From NCBI RefSeq assembly GCF_008710275.1, contig NZ_VYQE01000003.1, positions 589,041-653,040 of the forward strand: a stretch of DNA of 64,000 bases, read 5' to 3'. The DNA comes from Histidinibacterium aquaticum. GTDB lineage: Bacteria; Pseudomonadota; Alphaproteobacteria; Rhodobacterales; Rhodobacteraceae. How positions within the stretch are numbered: the stretch's first letter is position 1; every line of letters begins with the position of its first letter. The position numbers were made by a program, and so were the translations under genes. Below are positions 25,498-35,824 of the stretch, in pieces. The notes under the pieces are model-generated. The model was not told the DNA's origin, did no database searches, and saw nothing but the letters and a program-made list of their open reading frames with translations.

Positions 25498-26163
25498 TCA
25501 GGCGACGGCGAAGCTCGCCTGGGAGGTCTCGGTCGGGGTAAACCCCTCTTCCGCGATCAGCGCTTCGACCAGCGCGTCGGCCTCGCCCATGCTGAGAACC
25601 TGGTACCGGGCTTCGGCCATGGCGGCCTGCAGCATGCTGCCGCCCACCGGGACGTGGAAAAGCGCGCCGAGGTTGCCGAAGACGATCTCCTCGCGGCCGG
25701 ACTCGAAATCCAGGGTCACGATCCGCACGCTGCGGGTCGGCTTCACCCGGCTGATCCCGCGGTACATCTCCAGCGCGGCGGCCGGCAGCAGGGCGAAGGG
25801 GTCGCCGAAGACGTCCTCGGCGATGTCGCTCTCGATCAGCACGGCCTGGCCGGGGAGGATCGTGATCTCCTCGCGGTTGCCGAGCGCGCCTTCGGGCACG
25901 CGGAGCGGCCAGAGGTCGACGTCGTTCTCGGCCCCTGCCCAGACGTCGAAGACATGCACCCCGCGCAGGCGCTGAAGGCCCCCGTCGAAGGTCAGGACCT
26001 CGTCACCGGATTTCAGGTTTTCGACGGCGGTCCAGCCGCGGCCGGTCGCGACCTTCGTGCCCGCGAGAATGCCGGCCGTGCCCGGCTCGAGACGGTACTC
26101 GGTCTCGGGCCCGGTGCGCTCGTTCTCTCTGCGGTCTGTCGTCTCGGCGATCCAGCGGTACAT
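25498..26163 (-). CDS. Degenerate Hint-domain protein
   Basis: A 221-residue protein with a Hint-like domain: GTAGILAGTKVATGRGWTAVENLKSGDEVLTFDGG (29-63), then ITILPGQAVLIES and EIVFGNLGALFHVPVGG. Aligning with the Hint protein at 12298-13350 (CFTPGTLIRT against GILAGTKVAT), the nucleophile cysteine is replaced by Gly31, so intein-type self-cleavage is not expected. Start ATG 26163 has GGAG eight bases upstream; longer frames lack a site. Its function is unknown. It is immediately downstream of a sulfotransferase gene on the same strand (142 bases). Confidence 0.82.
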   Translation of the reverse strand: MYRWIAETTDRRENERTGPETEYRLEPGTAGILAGTKVATGRGWTAVENLKSGDEVLTFDGGLQRLRGVHVFDVWAGAENDVDLWPLRVPEGALGNREEITILPGQAVLIESDIAEDVFGDPFALLPAAALEMYRGISRVKPTRSVRIVTLDFESGREEIVFGNLGALFHVPVGGSMLQAAMAEARYQVLSMGEADALVEALIAEEGFTPTETSQASFAVA

Positions 26164-26304
26164 GGCAGTGTCTCCGGCGTGCTTCAGAAGCAGCGGGCAT
26201 GATTCCCGAGACCGGTTTTGGAGCACTTCGCGGCAATATTGGGGCATCGTCGCGGATCTGAGGGAAATCGGTCGGATAGCGGACGACTGTCCTCAAATGG
26301 ACGA

Positions 26305-26958
26305 TCAGTACACGTCAAAGGTGTAATCGAAGCGCTCGATATCTCCAAAAGTTAGCCTCTCGACCCGCTCCGCGTCCGAATCACTGTAGCAGGATCGCCA
26401 GTCCTCCGGCCGGTCGCTCGCGTTGGCCCGACCGATGCCCGGATCGAAGCCGAGGTGGTCCCGGAGGGGCGCGAGGTCCTCCTCGAGGTGCTCGAGCCGG
26501 ATGTAGAGGTCCGCGCGCTCGCGCCCCGCGCCGTCCGTCATGTAGCTCGAATAGGGGCTCGCCCGGAGCGATGCCTCGGTCTGCGGGTGGGCGAGGAAGG
26601 CGCTGAAGTCAGTCCGCCGGGCGAGGGCGACTGCGGGATGGTCGAAGCTCTGCGCCCGCAGCCAGTGATAGTAGCTCACCATCCGGGCCCAGGGATTGCG
26701 GACGAGGGTGAAGACGAAGAGCCCGTCGAGCTCGTCGCGGTCGTAGAGCCCCTCGGCCTCGGCCACCGTCGAGTGCTTCCAGAGCCGGCCGGCGGTGCGG
26801 ACCCCCTTCAGCCGTCCCTTGCGGCGTCGGGCCTTGGGCGTGTCGCCGACGAGCAGGTCGTCCGCCATGGCCCGCTTTTCCAGAGCCAGCGCCATGGAGG
26901 TGCCGCCGGTCTTGGGGATGTGGACGAAGAGATAGCGCCGCCCGCGGGAGAGGATCAT
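26305..26958 (-). CDS. Sulfotransferase family protein
   Basis: A 217-residue cytosolic sulfotransferase-fold protein. The 5'-phosphosulfate loop is LFVHIPKTGGTSM (10-22) and the 3'-phosphate-binding segment is FTLVRNPWARMVSYYHWL (Arg and Ser for PAPS). These match the family that modifies carbohydrates or lipids. It follows, eight bases downstream, an unrecognised gene at 26966, forming a two-gene unit. Sulfation of a cell-surface glycan is plausible, but no glycan cluster is visible. Confidence 0.85.
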   Translation of the reverse strand: MILSRGRRYLFVHIPKTGGTSMALALEKRAMADDLLVGDTPKARRRKGRLKGVRTAGRLWKHSTVAEAEGLYDRDELDGLFVFTLVRNPWARMVSYYHWLRAQSFDHPAVALARRTDFSAFLAHPQTEASLRASPYSSYMTDGAGRERADLYIRLEHLEEDLAPLRDHLGFDPGIGRANASDRPEDWRSCYSDSDAERVERLTFGDIERFDYTFDVY

Positions 26959-26965
26959 CGCGCGG

Positions 26966-27838
26966 TCAGAACCATTGCCCGGGCTCCATCAGCCCGAGGT
27001 CGAGCAGCTGCCGCGACTCCCAGGAAAAGGCCGCGGAGTTGCGCCAGTGAAAATCGGGGATGTCGAAGGTCGAGCCGGGATTGCGCTTCAGCGCCTTCGC
27101 CGTGCGGAAGGAACAGACCGCTGCCGTCGGGCTGTGATGCCAGGGACAGGCGTAGGTGTTCATCTCCTCGTCCGAGAGCCGGTGGTCGGGCAGCAGCGTC
27201 AGCCCCGGCTTTGCGCGGAAGAGGGAAATGCGGTCGATGCGGCGGCGGTTCTTCGGGATGTGCTCCTCGAACCGCCAGCGCAGACCGCCGAAGAAGTCCA
27301 TCTGCCGGTCGAGCCAGGCGTCGTCGCGGCCGGTCCGGTTCAGCGCGTAGTAGCCCGCCACATCGAGATGCGCGTCCTGGATGGAGACGGCGGAGGGATG
27401 GGCCTGCAGGTCGCGGGCGTAGAGGTCGACGACATAGGTCAGCACGGACTCGCGCCGCTCTTCCGTCGCGAAGGCGGCGAGTTCGCCCACGGTGCGCGTC
27501 TCGCAGAAGGGATAGAAGAGGTACTCGGCATTGTAGCCGTAGTGCATCCAGGTGCCGGGTGCGGCGGCGATGCAGGCGTTGACCACCCCGGTCAGCGCGT
27601 CCTCGGCCAGGGTGTCATGGTCGACCCGGTGCAGACGCTCTGCCTCCTGCGCCGAGATCCCGGCGCCGAAGTCGAAGGCGGGCGGGGCGAAGGCGACGAT
27701 CGTCCGGAAGCCACGCGCGAGGTGATGGCGGAGCGTGCTGTCGACCTCGACCTCGTCCTCGACGAGGACGAGCGCCACCGGCCCCTGCTTCAGCGCGCCC
27801 GAGCGCAAAAAGCTCCTCAGATCCTCGTGATGCCGCAT
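26966..27838 (-). CDS. Conserved protein of unknown function, possible glycosyltransferase-like
   Basis: A 290-residue soluble protein with no signal peptide or membrane segment. Its N-terminus ([35 protein letters not shown]) has the strand-helix pattern of a nucleotide-sugar-binding alpha/beta domain. Later blocks are [36 protein letters not shown] and [24 protein letters not shown]. The pattern resembles GT2-like proteins seen beside surface genes, but I do not recognise a family with confidence. It precedes the sulfotransferase gene by seven bases and is divergent from miaB. Confidence 0.7.
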   Translation of the reverse strand: MRHHEDLRSFLRSGALKQGPVALVLVEDEVEVDSTLRHHLARGFRTIVAFAPPAFDFGAGISAQEAERLHRVDHDTLAEDALTGVVNACIAAAPGTWMHYGYNAEYLFYPFCETRTVGELAAFATEERRESVLTYVVDLYARDLQAHPSAVSIQDAHLDVAGYYALNRTGRDDAWLDRQMDFFGGLRWRFEEHIPKNRRRIDRISLFRAKPGLTLLPDHRLSDEEMNTYACPWHHSPTAAVCSFRTAKALKRNPGSTFDIPDFHWRNSAAFSWESRQLLDLGLMEPGQWF

Positions 27839-27945
27839 CTGCCGCCCGCGTTCCCCGTCCGCGCGGGAGGCTGCCCCGCCCGCCCCCGCATTGCAAGCGC
27901 GCGGCCCCTTCGGTAGAGACGCGCGGTGATTGCGGAGGACCGGAC

Positions 27946-29247
<1,302 letters not shown>

Positions 29248-29332
29248 CCACCTGACGTCGCGGCGGGATCGCGTCAGAAATCTGTCCTTTTTGAGGCCGG
29301 CTTCTGGATAGAGGCTCCGAGTCCTTGGGGTT

Positions 29333-29364
29333 GTTTCCCTTAAGTATACAATATCAAGGGAAAC
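29333..29364. promoter_or_regulatory. AT-rich inverted repeat upstream of the OmpA-like gene
   Basis: GTTTCCCTT (29333-29341) and AAGGGAAAC (29356-29364) are perfect 9-bp inverted arms around the AT-rich centre AAGTATACAATATC. It lies 100-130 bases before the OmpA-like start in an unusually AT-rich patch. It could be an operator over a promoter or a transcript-end hairpin of miaB. Confidence 0.5.
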
Positions 29365-29412
29365 TTCTTTCAATGTGACCGGATTTCGTTAAAGGTCCGA
29401 ACCCGGAGGCTC

Positions 29413-29430
29413 TCCCGATCGTGATCGGGA
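29413..29430 (+). promoter_or_regulatory. Leader hairpin before the OmpA-like gene
   Basis: TCCCGATC (29413-29420) and GATCGGGA (29423-29430) form a perfect 8-bp stem with only GT between the arms as DNA (smaller stem in RNA). It is about 35 bases before the TTG start. It could be a dimeric regulator site or a 5' leader structure. Confidence 0.4.
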
Positions 29431-29464
29431 AGCCGATGACGAAAACGGATACGGGGTCGGAGCA

Positions 29465-30049
29465 TTGGTCACATTCTTTACGAAACTGGCTGCGCGCACG
29501 GCGGCGCTAACGGCGGCCGCGGCGCTCGGGCTGGCGGCCTGGGCCGGCACCGCGGCGGCGCAGGATCGCATCACCGTGACCGGGCAGATCGAATGGGGCG
29601 TCTATGTCGACATGGACGGCTGCATGCACTGGTGGGCCGACGGCGGGCTCGAGGGCTACATGGTCACCCGCTTCCATCCGGAGACCGGCCGGCCCTACTG
29701 CCTCGACCGCAACACCTGCATGGTCGAGAACACAGACACGCTCTTCGCCACCGACAGCCACACGCTGACCCACTCGGGCCGCGCCCGGCTGGAGCAGTTC
29801 TTCCGCACCGCCAACGCCTTCTCCTATGCCATCTACGGGCATACCGACGAGCGGGCGAGCATGGAGTACAACCAGGCGCTGTCCGAGCGGCGCGCCCGGT
29901 CGGTGGCCGAGGTCGCCCGCTCCGTCGGTGCGGTCGTCGAGCGCCAGATCGGCTTCGGCGAGACCCGCCCCGTGGCCCAGGGCCACAACGAGCATGCCTG
30001 GCGGCAGAACCGCCGGGTCGAAGTCGTCTGCTACCGTCTGCCGGAGTAA
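29465..30049 (+). CDS. Exported OmpA-family protein with N-terminal Cys-Cys module
   Basis: A 194-residue protein beginning at a TTG codon (GGAG two bases upstream, so the start is uncertain), with a signal peptide ending TAAAQD around residue 34. Residues 48-80 hold a module with Cys53 and Cys79 (DGCMHWWADGGLEGYMVTRF.P.TGRPYC). The C-terminal OmpA-like peptidoglycan-binding domain is YAIYGHTDERASMEYNQALSERRA and GFGETRPVAQG....WRQNRRVEV. It is probably periplasmic or lipid-free and peptidoglycan-associated. The next gene, four bases after its stop, encodes a lipoprotein with the same module. Confidence 0.85.
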   Translation: MVTFFTKLAARTAALTAAAALGLAAWAGTAAAQDRITVTGQIEWGVYVDMDGCMHWWADGGLEGYMVTRFHPETGRPYCLDRNTCMVENTDTLFATDSHTLTHSGRARLEQFFRTANAFSYAIYGHTDERASMEYNQALSERRARSVAEVARSVGAVVERQIGFGETRPVAQGHNEHAWRQNRRVEVVCYRLPE

Positions 30050-30053
30050 TAGA

Positions 30054-30371
30054 ATGCGCATTGCACTCATCACGTCGCTTCTGCTGACCGCGGTAGCCGG
30101 CTGTACCGCCCAACCCGCGGAGGGTCCGCGCCTCATCGCGGTCGCCACGGACAGCGCCATCGTCAACCGCGACACGCTCGAGGACGAGCCCTTCGGCATC
30201 GCGGTGCTTCCCGACGGCTGCCAGGCCTGGATCGGCGACAACGCCGCCGAAGGCTACGCCGCGAACCGCTTCGATCCGCAGTCCGGCCTCCCGGTCTGCT
30301 CCGACCGGCTGCCGCCCGGCGCCGTGATCGGCAACATCCAGCAGACGGGCTTCCCCGACATCCTGCCGTAA
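30054..30371 (+). CDS. Small lipoprotein sharing the Cys-Cys module
   Basis: A 105-residue protein with a lipoprotein signal: MRIALITSLLLTAVAGC, lipobox VAGC with Cys17 as the lipidated residue. The mature part repeats the module of the preceding gene: DGCQAWIGDNAAEGYAANRFDPQSGLPVC (Cys56 and Cys82, spacing identical at 26). No OmpA domain follows. It starts four bases after the OmpA-like stop, so the two are coupled and may act together in the envelope. It is too short and novel for a family name. Confidence 0.82.
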   Translation: MRIALITSLLLTAVAGCTAQPAEGPRLIAVATDSAIVNRDTLEDEPFGIAVLPDGCQAWIGDNAAEGYAANRFDPQSGLPVCSDRLPPGAVIGNIQQTGFPDILP

Positions 30372-30393
30372 GGTCGGAGGGAAATCCGAGATC

Positions 30394-30421
30394 AGGCCGC
30401 GGCATCGTCCGCGGCCTTTTT
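30394..30421 (+). terminator. Rho-independent terminator
   Basis: AGGCCGCGG and CCGCGGCCT form a perfect 9-bp stem with loop CATCGT, then TTTTTC. It closes the OmpA-like/lipoprotein unit. Confidence 0.9.
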
Positions 30422-30513
30422 CATGCCGGTCGCGTGACAATCCGCCGTCCTCGCTTGCGCCCCCCTTCGCGAGTTGCGAACATGCACCCGAGGCACGAGC
30501 TCTGGAGACCCGT

Positions 30514-31509
<996 letters not shown>

Positions 31510-31514
31510 ACGCC

Positions 31515-32003
31515 ATGCCGGTTGACGTCATCGCCGAGGACGACCGCTGGGCGGCCATCCCGCTGGAAGAGATCTCCGAGCGCGCCGCCAGTGCGACCCT
31601 GGAGCGCCTCGGCCTGGAGCCCTCGGCCTGGGAGGTCGCGCTGCTGGCCTGCGACGATGCCCGCATCGCCGATCTCAACGGCCAGTTCCGCGGCCGGGCC
31701 GCTCCGACCAACGTCCTCTCCTGGCCGAGCGAAGAGCGGGGCGCAGCCATTCCGGGCGAGACCCCGCACGCGCCTGACCTGACCGACCCCGAGCTCGGAG
31801 ACATCGCCATGGCCTTCGAGACCTGCGAGCGGGAAGCCCGCGAGATGGGCAAGGACCTGCCCACGCATGTGACGCATCTTGTCGTTCATGGGATTTTGCA
31901 TCTTTTGGGCTACGATCACGTCCGTGACGAAGATGCCGCTCTGATGGAGGGGCTCGAATCAGAGATACTTGGCAAACTGGGGTTGCCGGACCCATATGGG
32001 TGA
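31515..32003 (+). CDS. ybeY: Endoribonuclease YbeY (rRNA maturation)
   Basis: A 162-residue metal-dependent RNase for 16S rRNA 3' maturation. The zinc site HGILHLLGYDH is at residues 125-135 (His125, His129, His135). GDIAMAFETCEREA is the other conserved block. It starts five bases after the phoH stop. The A+T content rises locally in the histidine motif (GTCGTTCATGGGATTTTGCA), a codon-use oddity of no clear meaning. Confidence 0.96.
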   Translation: MPVDVIAEDDRWAAIPLEEISERAASATLERLGLEPSAWEVALLACDDARIADLNGQFRGRAAPTNVLSWPSEERGAAIPGETPHAPDLTDPELGDIAMAFETCEREAREMGKDLPTHVTHLVVHGILHLLGYDHVRDEDAALMEGLESEILGKLGLPDPYG

Positions 32004-32057
32004 CGATGTTTAGGCAGGTCTCGGGATTGGCCCGGGCCCGCATGATGGTAGGAGACA

Positions 32058-32960
32058 ATGGGAGATACGACCGAAGGGTCGCCTGGTGCGGCGCAGAGCG
32101 CGCAGCCCGACCCTGACAGCGGAGCCGACGACGCGCAGACGCGCGGCTTCTTCGCCCGCATTTTCGAAGCGCTTTCGCCCGGTGACGACGCGTTGGCGCC
32201 CTATTCCAACGGACATGGACTGAGCGCGGCCGCCGGCCCGATCCTCGGCATGGCGAACCTTCGCCGCATGAGGGTCGAGGACGTGTCGATCCCGCAGGCG
32301 GACATCCATGCCGTCTCGATCGAGGCCACGAAGGACGAACTCGTCGCCGCCTTCCGCAAGAGCGGCAAGACACGGCTTCCGGTCTTCGAGGGGACGATCG
32401 ATACGCCCGTGGGCATCGTGAACCTCAAGGACTTCGCGTTGAAGTACGGCTTCAACGGCAACGGGCAGGAGATCGACCTCAAGGCGATGCTGCGCCCGCT
32501 CCTCTATGTCCCGCCCTCCATGCCGCTCGGCGTTCTCCTGCAGAAGATGCAGGCCGAACGGATCCACATGGCCCTGGTGATCGACGAGTACGGCGGCACC
32601 GACGGGCTGGTGACGATCGAGGACCTGCTCGAACAGGTCGTCGGCGACATCGAGGACGAGCACGACATCGACGAGGCCCGTCAGTGGACGCGCGAACGCG
32701 AGGGCGTCTACCTCGTCCGCGCCAAGACCCCGCTGGACGAGTTCGAGTCCGAGATCGGCCTGAGCCTCACCGACCACGAAGAGATCGACGAGGAAGAGAT
32801 CGACACGATCGGCGGTCTCATCTTCATGCTCGCCGGACGGGTCCCCGCCCGGGGCGAGGTCGTGCTGCACCCCACAGGGGTGGAATTCGACGTGATCGAC
32901 GCCGATCCGCGCCGGATCAAGCGGGTCCGTGTCCGCCTCCCCGAGGCACGGGACCACTGA
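32058..32960 (+). CDS. corC: CorC/HlyC-family CBS-domain protein
   Basis: A 300-residue cytoplasmic protein with two CBS domains (about 70-130 and 140-195; [59 protein letters not shown]) and the C-terminal transporter-associated domain (about 215-295, [20 protein letters not shown]). It lacks the DUF21 membrane domain, as in CorC/YbeX. The family is linked to magnesium/cobalt efflux and, by gene order, to ribosome maturation with YbeY. Confidence 0.95.
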   Translation: MGDTTEGSPGAAQSAQPDPDSGADDAQTRGFFARIFEALSPGDDALAPYSNGHGLSAAAGPILGMANLRRMRVEDVSIPQADIHAVSIEATKDELVAAFRKSGKTRLPVFEGTIDTPVGIVNLKDFALKYGFNGNGQEIDLKAMLRPLLYVPPSMPLGVLLQKMQAERIHMALVIDEYGGTDGLVTIEDLLEQVVGDIEDEHDIDEARQWTREREGVYLVRAKTPLDEFESEIGLSLTDHEEIDEEEIDTIGGLIFMLAGRVPARGEVVLHPTGVEFDVIDADPRRIKRVRVRLPEARDH

Positions 32961-32971
32961 GCGGCCAAGGC

Positions 32972-34480
32972 GTGCGGGACCGCCTCTGGACAGGATCGCC
33001 GTGGCGCAGGCGCGCCGCGGCGCTTGGCCTCGGGGCTGTCGCCGCACTGGGGCAGGCCCCCTTCGGCCTCTGGGCCGCGACCCTGGTCGCCCTTGCCTTC
33101 GCGCTCTGGATCGCGCCACGGGCCCCCTCTGGCCGCGCCGCCGCGGGCTTCGGCTGGTGGCTGGGCACGGGGTACTTCCTCGTCGCGCTGCACTGGATCG
33201 TCGAGCCATTCCTCGTCGACATCGGGCGGCATGGCTGGATGGCCCCTTTCGGCCTGCTCTTCATGGCCGGCGGCATGGCGCTATTCTGGGGCGCGGCAGG
33301 CCCGGCGGCCCGTCGCGGGCCCCTCGCCTTCGCCCTCGCGCTGGCCCTCGCCGAATACCTTCGCTCCGTGATCCTCACGGGCTTTCCCTGGGCGCTTCTC
33401 GGGCACATCTGGATCGACACCCCGGTGCGTCACCTCGCCGCCTTCGTCGGGCCCCACGGCCTCACGGCCGTCACCCTTGTCCTCGCCGCGATCCCGGCCG
33501 CCCTGCCCCACCGCTGGCCCTGGCGCGCGGGCGTCGGGCTCACCGGGGCGGCGGTGGTGCTCGGCGGATCGTCCCTCTGGCAGACCACGATGCCAGCGCC
33601 CGGGCCCGATCCCGAGGCCCCGATGGTCAGGATCGTCCAGCCCAACGCCCCCCAGGATGAGAAATGGCAGCCCGGTCGGGCGCAGTTCTTCTTCGAGCGC
33701 GCCCTGAGGCTGACCTCGGACGACGGTCCCGCCGACCTCGTGGTCTGGCCCGAGACCTCGGTTCCCTGGTCGCTCGGCTACGCTCAGGATGCGCTCGATC
33801 TCGTGACGGAGGCCGCGGGCGGTGCCCCGGCGGTGGTAGGGATCCAGAGGATCGAGGGCCCGCGCTATTACAATTCGCTCGTTGTGCTGGGCCCGAACGC
33901 CGAGGTCACCGAACTCTACGACAAGTCCCACCTGGTGCCCTTTGGAGAGTACATCCCCTTCGGCGAGGTCTTCGGCCGCTTCGGCATCCGCGGGCTCGCC
34001 AGCAACGAGGGCGGCGGCTATTCGGCGGGCCCCGGCGGACGCACGATCCAGCTGCCCGGCATCGGCGCTGCGCTGCCCCTCATCTGTTACGAGGGCATAT
34101 TCGCCGAGGAGGTCGGCGCGGTGGAGCCTCGGCCCCGGCTTATGCTGCTCATCACCAATGACGCCTGGTTCGGACGCTTCTCGGGTCCCTACCAGCATCT
34201 CGCCCAGGCCCGGCTTCGCGCAGTCGAACAGGGGCTTCCGATGGTCCGCGCCGCCAACACCGGCGTTTCCGCGATGATCGACGCCCGGGGCCGCGTGTTG
34301 GAGAGCATTCCCCTCGGCGAGACCGGCGCGCGGGACGTGGCCCTGCCGCCCGCCCTGCCGCCCACGCTCTACGCGCGGACCGGGGACTGGTGGGTCGTTG
34401 GTGCCCTGCTGGCCGCACTCGCGCTGGCGCTTTCACGACGTTCGTCGATTGCGATTGACGCCACCCGGAAGTCGCCGTAG
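32972..34480 (+). CDS. lnt: Apolipoprotein N-acyltransferase
   Basis: A 502-residue inner-membrane enzyme that adds the third acyl chain to lipoproteins. N-terminal membrane helices cover about 15-200, followed by a carbon-nitrogen-hydrolase domain with the catalytic triad Glu261 ([10 protein letters not shown]), Lys318 ([13 protein letters not shown]) and Cys372 ([11 protein letters not shown]). A final membrane helix ([15 protein letters not shown]) ends the protein. The GTG at 32972 is the only start after the corC stop that keeps the first helix; its ribosome site (AAGG) is weak, suggesting coupling to corC. Confidence 0.95.
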   Translation: MRDRLWTGSPWRRRAAALGLGAVAALGQAPFGLWAATLVALAFALWIAPRAPSGRAAAGFGWWLGTGYFLVALHWIVEPFLVDIGRHGWMAPFGLLFMAGGMALFWGAAGPAARRGPLAFALALALAEYLRSVILTGFPWALLGHIWIDTPVRHLAAFVGPHGLTAVTLVLAAIPAALPHRWPWRAGVGLTGAAVVLGGSSLWQTTMPAPGPDPEAPMVRIVQPNAPQDEKWQPGRAQFFFERALRLTSDDGPADLVVWPETSVPWSLGYAQDALDLVTEAAGGAPAVVGIQRIEGPRYYNSLVVLGPNAEVTELYDKSHLVPFGEYIPFGEVFGRFGIRGLASNEGGGYSAGPGGRTIQLPGIGAALPLICYEGIFAEEVGAVEPRPRLMLLITNDAWFGRFSGPYQHLAQARLRAVEQGLPMVRAANTGVSAMIDARGRVLESIPLGETGARDVALPPALPPTLYARTGDWWVVGALLAALALALSRRSSIAIDATRKSP

Positions 34481-34495
34481 CCGAAGGGAATTATC

Positions 34496-34540
34496 GCTGT
34501 CACAACGGCTTCCTGGCGTGGCAGTCAGACCCAACGGAGC
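34496..34540 (+). ncRNA. SAM/SAH riboswitch in the metK leader
   Basis: The leader contains CUGUCAC-AACG-GCUUCC-UGGC-GUGGCAG, then 11 bases and GGAGC. P1 pairs CTGTCAC (34497-34503) with GTGGCAG (34518-34524). The internal GCTTCC (34508-34513) can form a pseudoknot with GGAGC (34536-34540), which is also the Shine-Dalgarno of metK nine bases before ATG 34549. Sequence and geometry match the SAM/SAH riboswitch class known upstream of metK in Rhodobacterales. The expected action is translational repression when S-adenosylmethionine (or SAH) is bound. Confidence 0.9.
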
Positions 34541-34548
34541 GCTCCCAA

Positions 34549-35715
34549 ATGTCCCGACAGAACTACATCTTCACCTCGGAGTCCGTCTCCGAGGGCCACC
34601 CTGACAAGGTCTGCGACCGCATTTCCGACGCCGTGCTCGACGCCTTCCTCGCCGAGGAGGCGAATGCCCGCGTCGCCTGCGAGACCTTTGCCACGACCGA
34701 CATGGTGGTGATCGGCGGCGAGGTCGGACTCGCCGACGCCGGGCGGCTGAAGCAGAAGATCGAGGACATCGAGCGCATCGCGCGCGACTGCATCCGCGAC
34801 ATCGGTTACGAGCAGGACAAGTTCCACTGGCAGACCTGCCAGGTCCAGAACGTCCTGCACGAGCAGTCCGCCCACATCTGGCAGGGCGTCGAGAAGGACG
34901 GCGCGGGCGACCAGGGCATCATGTTCGGCTACGCCACGAACGAGACGCCCGAGCTCATGCCGGCGCCGATCCTCTACTCACACGCCATCCTCAAGCGCCT
35001 CGCGGAGGTGCGGAAATCCGGCCAGGAGCCGACCCTCGGCCCCGACGCCAAGAGCCAGGTCTCCCTGCGCTACGAGAACGGCAAGCCGGTCGCGGTGCAG
35101 AGCATCGTTCTCTCGACCCAGCACACGGACGAGAGCCAGAGCTCGGACGACATCCGCGCCATCGTCGAGCCCTACATCCGCGAGATCCTCCCGCCCGAGT
35201 TCCTGACCGACGAGACCGAGTGGTGGGTGAACCCGACCGGCACCTTTGTCATCGGCGGCCCCGACGGGGACGCGGGTCTCACGGGCCGCAAGATCATCGT
35301 CGATACCTACGGTGGCGCTGCGCCCCATGGCGGCGGCGCCTTCTCGGGCAAGGACCCGACCAAGGTGGACCGCTCGGCGGCCTACGCCGCGCGCTACCTT
35401 GCCAAGAACGTCGTCGCCGCAGGCCTCGCCGAGCGCTGCACGCTGCAGCTCTCCTACGCCATCGGAGTGGCCAAGCCGCTCTCGATCTACGTCGACACGC
35501 ATGGCACCGGCGACGCCGAAGCCGCGGCGATCGAGGCGGCGATCCCGAAGGTCATGGACCTGACCCCGCGCGGCATCCGCGAGCATCTGCAGCTCAACCG
35601 GCCGATCTACGAGCGCACGGCGGCCTACGGCCACTTCGGCCGCGCGCCGGAAGAGGACGGCGGCTTCTCCTGGGAGCGCACGGATCTCGCCGACGCGCTC
35701 GCCCGCGAGATCTGA
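34549..35715 (+). CDS. metK: S-adenosylmethionine synthetase
   Basis: A 388-residue enzyme making SAM from methionine and ATP. Conserved blocks are [34 protein letters not shown], the [16 protein letters not shown] hexapeptide region, [29 protein letters not shown] and [21 protein letters not shown]. The start ATG 34549 follows the riboswitch-embedded GGAG. Expression should be lowered when SAM is abundant through the leader RNA, so product feedback controls the enzyme. Confidence 0.98.
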   Translation: MSRQNYIFTSESVSEGHPDKVCDRISDAVLDAFLAEEANARVACETFATTDMVVIGGEVGLADAGRLKQKIEDIERIARDCIRDIGYEQDKFHWQTCQVQNVLHEQSAHIWQGVEKDGAGDQGIMFGYATNETPELMPAPILYSHAILKRLAEVRKSGQEPTLGPDAKSQVSLRYENGKPVAVQSIVLSTQHTDESQSSDDIRAIVEPYIREILPPEFLTDETEWWVNPTGTFVIGGPDGDAGLTGRKIIVDTYGGAAPHGGGAFSGKDPTKVDRSAAYAARYLAKNVVAAGLAERCTLQLSYAIGVAKPLSIYVDTHGTGDAEAAAIEAAIPKVMDLTPRGIREHLQLNRPIYERTAAYGHFGRAPEEDGGFSWERTDLADALAREI

Positions 35716-35732
35716 GACCCGCGAACCAAGAC

Positions 35733-35759
35733 GGGCGGCGGGGCGGCCCCGCCCCGCCC
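35733..35759 (+). terminator. GC-rich hairpin after metK
   Basis: GGCGGGGC (35737-35744) and GCCCCGCC (35751-35758) form an 8-bp all-GC stem with a 6-base loop, 20 bases after the metK stop. There is no U-tract, so it is a partial terminator or an mRNA-stabilising hairpin. Confidence 0.5.
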
Positions 35760-35824
35760 TGCAGACGCACCCTGTCCAGCCGGTCCGGATTGACGTATGA
35801 TCCGCCGAAACGGCAGGCAGAGCA

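Noticed and set aside
34481..34548. SAM-II or SAM-I riboswitch before metK
   Set aside because: The region is far too short for SAM-I, and the core GGCTTCC with Shine-Dalgarno pseudoknot matches SAM/SAH rather than the SAM-II layout.
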